DNA from: an uncultured Bacteroidales bacterium
GTDB lineage: Bacteria; Bacteroidota; Bacteroidia; Bacteroidales; Muribaculaceae
Length of the DNA: 56,168 bases
Direction: 5' to 3'
Assembly (NCBI GenBank): GCA_902786725.1
Contig: CADADP010000011.1
Location: 1-56,168 of the forward strand
Part shown: one piece after another, positions 18,123-27,300 of the stretch
How positions within the stretch are numbered: position 1 is the first letter of the stretch
Layout of the letters: every line of letters starts with the position of its first letter
Program-made: the position numbers and the translations under genes
The notes under the pieces: model-generated
Databases searched by the model: none
The model's input: only the letters and a program-made list of their open reading frames with translations
Told to the model about the DNA's origin: nothing

Positions 18123-19358
18123 TCAATGCCTACGCTCCAGCGCACGCATCACCGCCTGCGCAAGTAGTTCTCCCTGCAACTCATACCCGGCATCCAGGCA
18201 ATGCAGATGGTCGCCGCCATTCATCAGCCGCGCCGCAATCCATTTGTTGGCCGCGCCGGCGCCGCCGGCCACCTCATACAGGTCCCATGTCGCTATATGC
18301 TGCTCGCGGCCAAAACTCAGTATCATGTTTCTCACGGTCTGTATCTTCTCATTCACCGCATAACTGGTCACCGTGCGTTGCCCATGTCGCCGGCTCCTCC
18401 GCCCCACTTTACGCGTCACTTTGTGATGGCATTCCATCGGCGTGGTAAGCAATATCTTGGCCCTCGGATTCGCGCTCCTTATCAACTTCACCAGCGACCG
18501 GATGTTCGCCATCACGCCCGACAGGTTCCCAAACGCCTCATTAGTCCCAAGAGAAATAATAATCAGCTGTGGCTCAAGTATCTGCAACTGCTTCGCAAAA
18601 TCCCGCACAGCCAGATACGACCCGTAGGTGGCTCCATTGTTGCCTATCGAGCTCACCACCACCCCACACGAGTCGGAATGGAGAATGGCTCCGTAAAATG
18701 CGCCTTTCGTAGGCACCGAGAGCGACACACTATCGGTGTAGCCGCCCAGTGGATAAGTTGTGGCTCGTGGGGTGGGTGTGCGGCCGAAAACCATCCGGTC
18801 GTTAATCAGAGCCGACCCATATCCCCCTCCTTCTTCATGTAGCAGGGTCACAGCGGTAAACTTGTCACGTCTGGCGTTCTTCGCTCGAACCGAAATCACT
18901 GTCACTGCGCTGTCGGGAACGGCTGCCACCCCGGTAACACCGGGCATCACCGCCCACGGCCGAGCGCCTCCCACCCGCGACTTGGCCTGAACGCCGCAAT
19001 TCAGTTTCAAGATATAGTCGCGGGGCTCGTTGGTCCTCACTATGTTCAACGCCGCCAGCAACCCACGGCCGCCATTCCCGTATGCATTCTGCAACGCCAC
19101 GCGTAGTTCCCTTGTCACTATACCTGGCTGAATGTGGGAGTCGCCTATCTGCACCACTCCCACATGCGAGTCACACGCCAGTAGCGACTGACTCAGGTCG
19201 CGCCAGTTATCACCATTGAACTCTATGCGGTTTGCCTCCAGGTTCAGGAACGGATACGGTCCCCGTGCCACGCTCACGGTGTCCTCCCCTCGCACGGGGC
19301 AGGCCACAGTCAGCATTGCGCACAGCAACAGGCTATATATCAGTCGGTTCAATATCAT
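18123..19358 (-). CDS. Secreted SGNH/GDSL-type esterase
   Basis: This 411-residue exported protein has N-terminal hydrophobic residues 5-20, with a Cys at 20 in a weak lipobox (LTVAC), so either a secreted protein or a lipoprotein. The SGNH blocks are visible: GDSH (72-75, Ser74 as nucleophile), an SIGNNGATYG block with the oxyanion Asn (about 237-246), GTNE (271-274) and DHLH (383-386) carrying the catalytic Asp and His. The GDSH form of block I recalls O-acetylglycan or peptidoglycan esterases, but the substrate is unknown. It lies 3 bp after the rhamnosidase gene and ends the operon. Confidence 0.88.
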   Translation of the reverse strand: MILNRLIYSLLLCAMLTVACPVRGEDTVSVARGPYPFLNLEANRIEFNGDNWRDLSQSLLACDSHVGVVQIGDSHIQPGIVTRELRVALQNAYGNGGRGLLAALNIVRTNEPRDYILKLNCGVQAKSRVGGARPWAVMPGVTGVAAVPDSAVTVISVRAKNARRDKFTAVTLLHEEGGGYGSALINDRMVFGRTPTPRATTYPLGGYTDSVSLSVPTKGAFYGAILHSDSCGVVVSSIGNNGATYGSYLAVRDFAKQLQILEPQLIIISLGTNEAFGNLSGVMANIRSLVKLIRSANPRAKILLTTPMECHHKVTRKVGRRSRRHGQRTVTSYAVNEKIQTVRNMILSFGREQHIATWDLYEVAGGAGAANKWIAARLMNGGDHLHCLDAGYELQGELLAQAVMRALERRH

Positions 19359-19361
19359 TAG

Positions 19362-21539
19362 CTATTTTTTCTTCTCAAAAATCACTTTATGCCGCCCTGC
19401 TCTCACGTGGGCCGCGCCTTTGCTTATCTCATAACCGGCCGGAGCCGTGATATGAGCCGGCACCGGTGTCGTGAGCCTCAACTCCATGCGGCAGCAGTCG
19501 CCCTTCAGCTCCATCTTCAATTCTCCCTGCTCGGTAGGCAACACGGCCTTAATCTCTCTCAGTCCGCAAGGCCTGGGCGCGATTTCTATCTCCTTAAACC
19601 CCGGCACACGGGGCGTTATGCCGGCTATATATCTCGACAGCATAATTAGCGGGCCGCCACTCCACGCATGGTTCAGCGACCATCTGCTTGGATTCCCGCT
19701 CATGTCAAACACCTCCCACAGTGTGCTGCTCTCGCCGTTTATCATCGGCTCATACCGCGTTGTCATGCGTCGCAGCGCATCTTCAGTATAACCCATCTCG
19801 CACATCGCCTCCAGCACATACCGCTCCATATACGGACTGGCGAATTCAGTGGTTGCCAGCACGTTAAGCAGCAGCGGATACTCTTCCTCTCGTGCCACGC
19901 CGGCCAGTACGGCTAGGGCTTGCACTCGGTCGTCGGGCTTACCGGTGAATTGTGGGTGCTTATAGGCATATCCGTTCCACAACGTCTTGTGAATAGCGGC
20001 TTTAAGTCCTCTGTTCACCTCTCTCGCCCACTCGGCCTCGCCGGTCTCGCCCAGCAGGTCGCACTGCTTCGCGTAGTATTCCAGCGTTATCGCATACCAC
20101 ATCTGACACATGGCCTGCATGTCCTGGTTCTCGCCCCAGTCGCCCCAGTCCCACGCGCCTTTGCGATACTCCACAAGGCCGTCGGCGGTGATGCGCCACT
20201 TATGCATATACCGCTTGTAGGCCGAGTTCACCGCGCGCAGCGTCTCCTTGTCTCCACTGCCCAGATAGTAGTTCCACGTTCCCAAACCCACCATCGCAAG
20301 GGTCTGCATCGGCAACTCCTTTTTCCAGTTGCCCTCGGGCACCGGCGAGTACATCACGCTATCGGCGCGCTGCCATGCGGCCAGTTCCAGCAGGCACTTG
20401 CGGGTCAGAGCCGTGGCCGATGGCGACAAGGCATAGAACGTCTCCACCAGCTCGTTGGTCACATCGCCTATCCACTGTGCCCGCTCGCGGTCGGGGCAGT
20501 CCATATAGTTGTCGCGCATGGTCACATACAGCGTGCGCTGCGACTTCTTCCACAGCGTGTTCAGTCGCTCATCATCGCACTTGAATTCTCCGCTTAGCTC
20601 ACAGTTGTAGCCGGTCTCGCGATATTTCAGTTCCAACACTTCCACGCTCGCCGGCACGCTATATATCACTTTATGGCCGTTCATCCAGCCCGGGTTTTCA
20701 TACTCTTGCACACCTTCGCGGGTCACATACACGGCTCTCACGTTCAGCTCACCTCCTCCGGCATAATGGTCGGTTCGGATATGTATCGTGTCGCCGGCAT
20801 TGGCCTTAACTTTCAGATACGGAGCCACTTGGGCGTTATATGGCAGCCGGCACACGTATTCGCCACCATTGCTGCTCACCGACTCATATTTCTTCATTCC
20901 ATAGTCTTTCCACTGCGGAATGGGCCGATCTACCAGGCGATTCCAGTCGGCCTGCTCAAGCGATATTTCTCGCGCCACGGGCCACCTCGCGAAATCAAAG
21001 TCATCTCTTGTGAAGTCTATGTCTTTCCTTGCGTCAAAGCCTATATTCGATTCGCTCAATCGGTAATTGGGTATCTCGCCGTTGGGCAGGAAAAAGGCGG
21101 GATGCAACGCCGTGCGCCACGGGCCTGTCGAGCTCACCGCGCGCCCGTTCACGACCAGGTCAAAGTAGAGCCCGGCTGTAGCCGTACTGCGGTGACTAAA
21201 GCCTTGTTTACCCCAGTACCACACCAGCACGTCCACGCTGTTATCGCCTTTGCGCAGATGCTTCAGTTTCACCACATCGGCGTATGTGTCGGTCCTGTTT
21301 GGGCCACGCTTCAACGCTCCCTCGGCAACTTCAAGCCGCCCGTTCACCCACAGCCAATACTTGGAGTCGGTCGCAATCCTGAGCGTGTTGCTCACTGGCC
21401 GCTCGTCGAGCCTGAAGTTATTATGAAACACAATCCATTGGCTCGTATCGGGTGCCACTGGGCTAAGTAGCACACCGGCCGTGGCTGTAGCTGTCATCGC
21501 CATAATCAGGCCAATCAAAAGGGTCAGTTTTCGTTTCAT
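19362..21539 (-). CDS. GH78-like alpha-L-rhamnosidase
   Basis: This 725-residue exported glycosidase has a signal peptide (1-21), N-terminal beta-sandwich domains and an (alpha/alpha)6 barrel that starts near 325. The barrel carries DCPDRERAQWIGD (347-359), a variant of the GH78 acid motif, one residue shorter than the common DCPxRDExxGW form but keeping a Glu at 352 that aligns with the general acid. A C-terminal beta domain follows (about 640-725). It would cleave terminal alpha-L-rhamnose in the periplasm. The unusual acid motif leaves some doubt over activity or exact specificity. Confidence 0.85.
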   Translation of the reverse strand: MKRKLTLLIGLIMAMTATATAGVLLSPVAPDTSQWIVFHNNFRLDERPVSNTLRIATDSKYWLWVNGRLEVAEGALKRGPNRTDTYADVVKLKHLRKGDNSVDVLVWYWGKQGFSHRSTATAGLYFDLVVNGRAVSSTGPWRTALHPAFFLPNGEIPNYRLSESNIGFDARKDIDFTRDDFDFARWPVAREISLEQADWNRLVDRPIPQWKDYGMKKYESVSSNGGEYVCRLPYNAQVAPYLKVKANAGDTIHIRTDHYAGGGELNVRAVYVTREGVQEYENPGWMNGHKVIYSVPASVEVLELKYRETGYNCELSGEFKCDDERLNTLWKKSQRTLYVTMRDNYMDCPDRERAQWIGDVTNELVETFYALSPSATALTRKCLLELAAWQRADSVMYSPVPEGNWKKELPMQTLAMVGLGTWNYYLGSGDKETLRAVNSAYKRYMHKWRITADGLVEYRKGAWDWGDWGENQDMQAMCQMWYAITLEYYAKQCDLLGETGEAEWAREVNRGLKAAIHKTLWNGYAYKHPQFTGKPDDRVQALAVLAGVAREEEYPLLLNVLATTEFASPYMERYVLEAMCEMGYTEDALRRMTTRYEPMINGESSTLWEVFDMSGNPSRWSLNHAWSGGPLIMLSRYIAGITPRVPGFKEIEIAPRPCGLREIKAVLPTEQGELKMELKGDCCRMELRLTTPVPAHITAPAGYEISKGAAHVRAGRHKVIFEKKK

Positions 21540-21569
21540 TGCGCTATACGTTTTGCTTTCTCTCTGATT

Positions 21570-21911
21570 TTAAAATAATTCATCTATCCCTGTCAGTCGG
21601 GCTATCCAGTTCAGGGTCCTACACTCCTCTGTCGCCACTTCCCCGTCAGCGTCTATCATCTCCCGCAACAGCATCGCCACAAACCGCTTTTTGTCGTCGT
21701 CCATCTCGCTCACCACTTTGCACGCATGCTCCGGCTGCAGCCTCAATGCCACGGCGAATTCTTCTTCTGTGATTCCAAGCAAATGGTTAATATGATTCGA
21801 CATAACAAGCTCCTCAAACTCCACTGCACGGTCGGCATTCACCATCTCTATCACCAGGCACACTATGGCTTCGCGCTCTATGCTATTTAAAACCGGTGGT
21901 TTCATAATCAT
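21570..21911 (-). CDS. TerB-like small protein
   Basis: This 113-residue all-helical cytoplasmic protein has two acidic motifs typical of the TerB/DjlA fold: VNADRAVEFEE near 24-34 and DADGEVATEE near 89-98, which may bind metal. ATG at 21905 is an equally possible start. It lies between the patatin and rhamnosidase genes with gaps of 32 and 30 bp, so it is in the operon. The role is unknown, and tellurite resistance should not be inferred from the fold alone. Confidence 0.75.
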   Translation of the reverse strand: MIMKPPVLNSIEREAIVCLVIEMVNADRAVEFEELVMSNHINHLLGITEEEFAVALRLQPEHACKVVSEMDDDKKRFVAMLLREMIDADGEVATEECRTLNWIARLTGIDELF

Positions 21912-21943
21912 CTGTTGATATTCACATTACATCATTTCGCAGT

Positions 21944-23992
21944 CTAAAAGTCATACCCCACGGTCAAGAACACGTTCAGCCTGTGAGTATGGCTGCTCCA
22001 ACCCAGCGACAACCCCAGCGGACCGGCGAATCCGCTATCGAAGTAGTACCCTACTCTCGCACCCCAAATCGGCTTTCGGTCAAACAACTTTTTCAGCTCG
22101 TCGTCATTCTCGGCCACAGTGGCATCGGCTATCACGTAATGCCTGCCCGATATACGCTGTTGCAAGCGCAACGAAGCCGACACAAATTTGCTGTCGAAGT
22201 ACTCCACATTCCCCACCCCGGCCAGTGGCATCTGCTGCGGATAGAACTTTCCGAATCTCACGCCTCCCGCAGCGTTGCTGAGCATCACCGGCAAGTCCTC
22301 GCCGAAGAGGAACCTTCCCTGTACCGACGGCCGTAGCTGCGTCCCATCGGCCAGCGAGAATGTGGCTTGCAACATCGCCGCCACTGCGCTGCATCCACGG
22401 TGACCGCGCCAGCCGGCCATATTGTCGGTATAATATGCGTAACTGGCCTCGGCCTTTACGCCTCGCCGCGAGAAATACTGCCGGTCCTCGTTGTTATAGC
22501 AAACACGGGCATGATAATTGAAGTAGTGCTCGTTGCGGTCATATTCCGTCTCATTGTTCTCGTTCCACAACTCGCTGAACAAGTGGTAATGCTCCCAGCC
22601 GAGGCCTATCTCGAAGTCAAAATTCCTCGCCTCCACCGCTAGCAGCTTCGCATTGGCCTTCTGATACAACATCGACAAATTGCCCGAACGCTTTGCCTTC
22701 GTATGAATGTCGATGTTCTTGTACCACAACTCATAACTCACGCCCATCTTTTTCCACTTCCACGGTTCCATCTCAAACCCCAACTTAATCATCGAGCGCA
22801 AGCCCAGCCGCAACGTCAAGTTCAGTTCTTTGTTGCATTTCCCGCCCATATAGTAACGGCCCTTCATTTGAGCCGCCACCAGGTCCTCTGTATCGAAGCG
22901 GAGTCCCACCGATGCCCTTATCGTGTTGTCCTTGTGGGGATTTATCAGTCCTCCATCGGTCACGTCCATGTGACTCAGGTCGCCTATCCTACGCAGGTGC
23001 ATTCCGTAGTCCACTTCCGGTTTCACACCGGCAAGCGCTTTGAGTATCATTATCGAGTCTATTTTCGCGCGAGTCGCCGTCTCTCCTCGATTAATCAGCG
23101 TGTCTATCGCGTTGCGTGTGAAACTTCCGCTCGTATATCCTCTCACCGGCACCCTGATTACCAGGTCGCAATACTTCTCGTTATCGCGAGCGCGGCGACT
23201 GATGTCACTACCGGCCGAGCGCTCCATAATGTCCATCAGTGTCCGGTACTTGCTCTTGCTATCCAGTTGCAAGTCAAACCTCACTCCTATCACTATATCT
23301 GCTCCGAGGCGGCGCGCCAGGTCGGCCGCGAAGTTATTCTTCGCTCCGCCATCCACAAGCACCTGCTCTCCCATTCGCACAGGGGCAAACACTCCGGGTA
23401 TCGACATACTCGAACGCATACATTTCACCAGCCTGCCATGCGTCAAATCCACCTCCTCGTCTTCCACAAGGTCCGTCGCCACACATGCGAACTGGCGCGG
23501 AAGGTCGCGCAGAAAGTCCACACTGTCGGTATGGCCTTGCAAGTAGTATGCAAACGCTCGCTCCACATTATGTCCTCGTATCGCCCCGCCGGGCTGAGGG
23601 TCTATCGAGCCGCGAACGTAGAAATCTCGGTCCAGGATATATGTATTCTGTTCTTCACGCTCATTCAGCGTCAGCCTACTCGGCTCCTCTCGGTCCAGAA
23701 ACAATTCGGTCCAGTCCATCGAGCGGAACATTGCGGCTATATCTTCACTATTGTAACCCACACTATAAAACGCGCCAACTATACTTCCCATGCTGGTGCC
23801 AACCACCATATCCACCGGAATTCCGGTCTCTTCCAGCACCTTCAGCGCACCCACGTGTATCGCGCCGAAAGCTCCGCCGCCACTGAGCACCACAGCCACT
23901 TTCTTTCGCGTCGCCACAGTGTCGGGCTCCACCGGCATCGCCACCGCCGACATCGCCACCGCCACAACTAGCAATATCAATATATGTCTCAT
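21944..23992 (-). CDS. Patatin-like phospholipase with outer-membrane barrel
   Basis: This 682-residue protein has a signal peptide (1-19), a patatin lipase domain (about 30-330) with oxyanion GGGAFG (38-43), nucleophile GTSMGS (Ser67) and catalytic DGG (214-216), and a C-terminal half rich in alternating beta strands that ends in a terminal aromatic residue (VGYDF), as in outer-membrane barrels. This is the PlpD/type Vd-like arrangement seen in Bacteroidetes, here without a clear POTRA segment. The start at 23992 (MRHILILLVV) is chosen over an upstream ATG at 24028 because it gives a proper signal peptide. It is the first gene of a four-gene operon. Confidence 0.9.
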   Translation of the reverse strand: MRHILILLVVAVAMSAVAMPVEPDTVATRKKVAVVLSGGGAFGAIHVGALKVLEETGIPVDMVVGTSMGSIVGAFYSVGYNSEDIAAMFRSMDWTELFLDREEPSRLTLNEREEQNTYILDRDFYVRGSIDPQPGGAIRGHNVERAFAYYLQGHTDSVDFLRDLPRQFACVATDLVEDEEVDLTHGRLVKCMRSSMSIPGVFAPVRMGEQVLVDGGAKNNFAADLARRLGADIVIGVRFDLQLDSKSKYRTLMDIMERSAGSDISRRARDNEKYCDLVIRVPVRGYTSGSFTRNAIDTLINRGETATRAKIDSIMILKALAGVKPEVDYGMHLRRIGDLSHMDVTDGGLINPHKDNTIRASVGLRFDTEDLVAAQMKGRYYMGGKCNKELNLTLRLGLRSMIKLGFEMEPWKWKKMGVSYELWYKNIDIHTKAKRSGNLSMLYQKANAKLLAVEARNFDFEIGLGWEHYHLFSELWNENNETEYDRNEHYFNYHARVCYNNEDRQYFSRRGVKAEASYAYYTDNMAGWRGHRGCSAVAAMLQATFSLADGTQLRPSVQGRFLFGEDLPVMLSNAAGGVRFGKFYPQQMPLAGVGNVEYFDSKFVSASLRLQQRISGRHYVIADATVAENDDELKKLFDRKPIWGARVGYYFDSGFAGPLGLSLGWSSHTHRLNVFLTVGYDF

Positions 23993-24124
23993 TTCTATCT
24001 TCTTTTTGAACACAAAAAAAACACACATTCGTCTCGCTCACCATCTTCAAGCGCCGCAACTCGTGCGTATCTTTCTAGCCGGAGCGAGCCATTTTTCCAC
24101 GGCAATATTGACCGCTACTAATTG

Positions 24125-24156
24125 CAAATTTAAAAATTTTACTCAACTCTCGCAAA
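24125..24156 (-). promoter_or_regulatory. Promoter of the patatin operon
   Basis: On the minus strand there is a TTTG (complement of 24153-24156), then 20 bp, then TAAATTTG (complement of 24125-24132), a perfect housekeeping match. The 5' untranslated region is about 125 bases. Confidence 0.85.
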
Positions 24157-24264
24157 TTCACACCCATTTTCTCATTTTCTCATTGCTCACCTTTCTCAAC
24201 CTTCCATATTTGTCCAAAATCATTTAAATATTTTCACTGTGTTTTAAAAATATTTAATTTTTGC

Positions 24265-24272
24265 TACCTTTG
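24265..24272 (+). promoter_or_regulatory. Promoter of the giant surface protein (-7 element)
   Basis: TACCTTTG at 24265-24272 is a perfect -7 element. The -33 distance carries only TTTT (24242-24245). The remainder of the gap 23993-24330 is AT-rich and holds nothing else recognisable. Confidence 0.65.
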
Positions 24273-24330
24273 CAGTTATAATTAAACAATTATATCTTTC
24301 AAATAGAAAAATTTACAACTGCATACTGAT

Positions 24331-27300
24331 ATGAAACTCCTTTTAAAATTCACAGCGATTATCATCTTTGTATTGTGGTGCTCAATAACTGCCAACGCTA
24401 TATCTGGCAACTTCAACGACCCAGGCGGTGGCTCCTACTGGTGCAACGTGTACGTGCACGACATCGCCGCCAGCAAGTCCTACGGATGGTGTACCGGCGA
24501 CAGCGAGGACGCCAAGATGGAAGAGTTCCGAGGTTTTGAATGTTCCAATAACGGCAAAGTCACCGCCGAGAACCCGTGGGTGTTCATCAAGTTCCGCTAC
24601 AATAAGAAGCAGAGCAAGGATTACGATTATCAGAATTCGGAGCAGCAGATTTTTTTGGTGCTGAACAGCGGCGATAAGTATGGGATAGCGAGTGCCAACT
24701 CCAATTGGTCACAGACCGACAAAAGATGGGGCTTGGTGAACTGCTCGTGGGACGGCGAGTGGTTCTACTTTCGCTTCGCCCCCAACTCGCGCGGCATCCG
24801 CGAGGTGAAAGCCATCCAAGTGGAGAGCGACAGCTACTATTACCAGAAGAACTTCTGGCACCGCAACTACTGGTTCTATATCCACGCGCGTTATCTCAAG
24901 GACATCGACTTCAGCGACTTAGCGCGAGCTCGTGAGGCAAAAATCGACTGGAGAGCGCCCGGCAAGGTGCAGGTGAGCGCCGACAACAATTGGCTACCGT
25001 CGAAACTGGGCAACAACGTGACCAACTTCTCGTTCAGCACCGACTATAGCGCCACGGTGACGAGCGAAGGCAAGACGTATAGCAAGGCCGAGTTCAGCGT
25101 GCAAAACCGCGGTAGCGGCTCAGCTGAGCTCAGTGTGCCGCTCGACCGGGATTTCACCATCCGAGTGACGCGCAACACCCGCACCAAGTTCACCTTTGAG
25201 GTGGGCGGCGACGTGGATCAGAGCCTCAACGAGAACGCCACCCAGACGGTGAATTATGCCAACCAAATCAACAACATCACAGCACAGTTTAACCAAGTTG
25301 ACGGCACAATGCTTCTCGTCTGGCAGGACAGTTACCCGAGCAATCAAGGCGAGTATCAGGTCTATCGCACGGTGCTTGACGAGAATGGTGGCTACGAGGG
25401 CAACCGTGAGCTTGTGGGCACCACCCGTAGCCGGAGCTTCACCGACAATGCATCTCGTGGCATGGAGTACGGCAAGCGCTACCGCTACGAGGTGTTCATG
25501 CAGCACAACTCGTGGGGCGAACTCGACATCCCGTCTAACCCCGAGCCTCTCACTAAGGTCAAGGCCGCCGAGGTGTTCACTTCCACCACGCCTGTCATCC
25601 CCATGCACCTTGTGCAGGACACAACGGCGACCGACGATTTGAAGGTCGAGTGGACATTCGGCAACGTGCCCAAGAGCGAGGGCGACGTCACCTTCAAGGT
25701 GCATCGCATTGAGCCTAACGGCACCGTGACGCGAAACTATACCGAAGTCAACGTGGCGCGCAACGCCGGCAAGGCCTCGTTCACCGACGACAAGCCCGCC
25801 TCGGCTTGTACGCTCTACGGCTACTTCGTGCAACTTGACCTTGCCGACAACAAGGTGCACCTCTATAGTGACACCATCATGGCGCACGCGCTCGGCGTGA
25901 GTGCCGTGACAGCCATTAACGCCTCCAAGGGCACGGCCGGCACCGAGGTCGTCATCAGGTGGAAAGCTCGACAGGTGGGCACCAAGCCCACGCTCTACGA
26001 CGTGCAGCGACGCTACATCGGCAGCAACGACTGGATTTCCGTTTACGATGAGGAAGGCACCAAGACCTCCTACACCTACACCGACAAGACAGCCGAGCCC
26101 GGCCGCTACTATGAGTACCGCGTCATTGCCTACGGCGATGACTGCGAGAGCGGCGGTCGCGTGTTCGGCAACTCGATGCTCGACGTGGGCTTCAGCAGCT
26201 CGCTTGGCGTAATTAGCGGCCGTGTGCAGTTTGAGGGCGGCACAGCGGTGGGTGGAGTGCGCGTGAGTCTCTCTCGCGAGAGCGATGTGCACACCTCCAA
26301 TCCCTATCACAGCCGCAGCGTGCAAGAGGCCGGCAACTCGCTCACCTATACCAGCCTGGCCGAGGTGGTGAACGACCACAAGCCGTTCACCCTGCAAATG
26401 TTCGTCAACCCCGACAGCACCGACCGCGTCTTGACGCTGATGAACGCGCCGGCGCGCCTCAACCTCAAGTTCAATAAGGACAAGCATCTTTATGACTTGC
26501 TGTTGAACGACCAGGTATCCGGCGGCATTCCCGCGGGTGTGTTCTCGCAAGTGTCGTTGCTGTGCGACGGGAACAAGGTCACCACCTTTACCGCCGGCAA
26601 CGATATGGTCACAAACGCTGACAACGTCAGCGCGACGCCCCGCTATCCCGACCCGCAGTTAGTCACGACCTTGCTCGACGAGAGTGGCGCGTCGCTCGAC
26701 GGCTGGCAATTGTCAGCTGATGGCAGGAATCCGGACTATGGTTGGAAGGTTATCGACGGCGCCTTCGCTTCCAGCTTCATGACTATCACTGCCCACAAGG
26801 ATGTTGCCATCTCCGAGCAGCTGGTGGGTGCCACAATCAAAGCATCGATGCTGATGACATCGGCGTGGGGATCTAACACCGCTCGTGTTATAGCGACTAT
26901 GTATGGAGCTGACAATAGCAAGTTGGGCGAGGCAACCATCTGCGACGATAAGACCAAGCACGAAGAGTGGAAGTACTACGCCGCCGAGTTTAGAATCCCG
27001 GCCGGGACCACCTATATCCGATATCAGATAGTGGCCAAAGATTTCTCACAATGGTTGGGGTACTACGGTCCGCGATTTAAAGACATGAAAATGGTTGTCA
27101 CCAGACAGAGTGACCAATGCCTTGACGGCAACAACTTGGTGTTGTTGCCCGACTTCAAAGGAAACGTAGATGAGATCCGACTTTGGAACCGCGTTCTCAC
27201 CACCGATGAGATCACCGCCGACGTTGACCGCCTCATCAGCGGCGAGAGTTATGGCCTCAAGTCCTACATCACCTTTGACGAGGGGCTGGAGGAGTATGCC

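Noticed and set aside
21570-21911. Tellurite resistance gene
   Set aside because: Only the TerB fold is suggested; no ter partners are nearby, so the resistance label is not justified.
22703-23971. A 422-residue frame antisense to the patatin gene
   Set aside because: The patatin frame has clear motifs and a promoter; the antisense product is His/Arg-rich with no domain and is explained by codon bias of the real gene.
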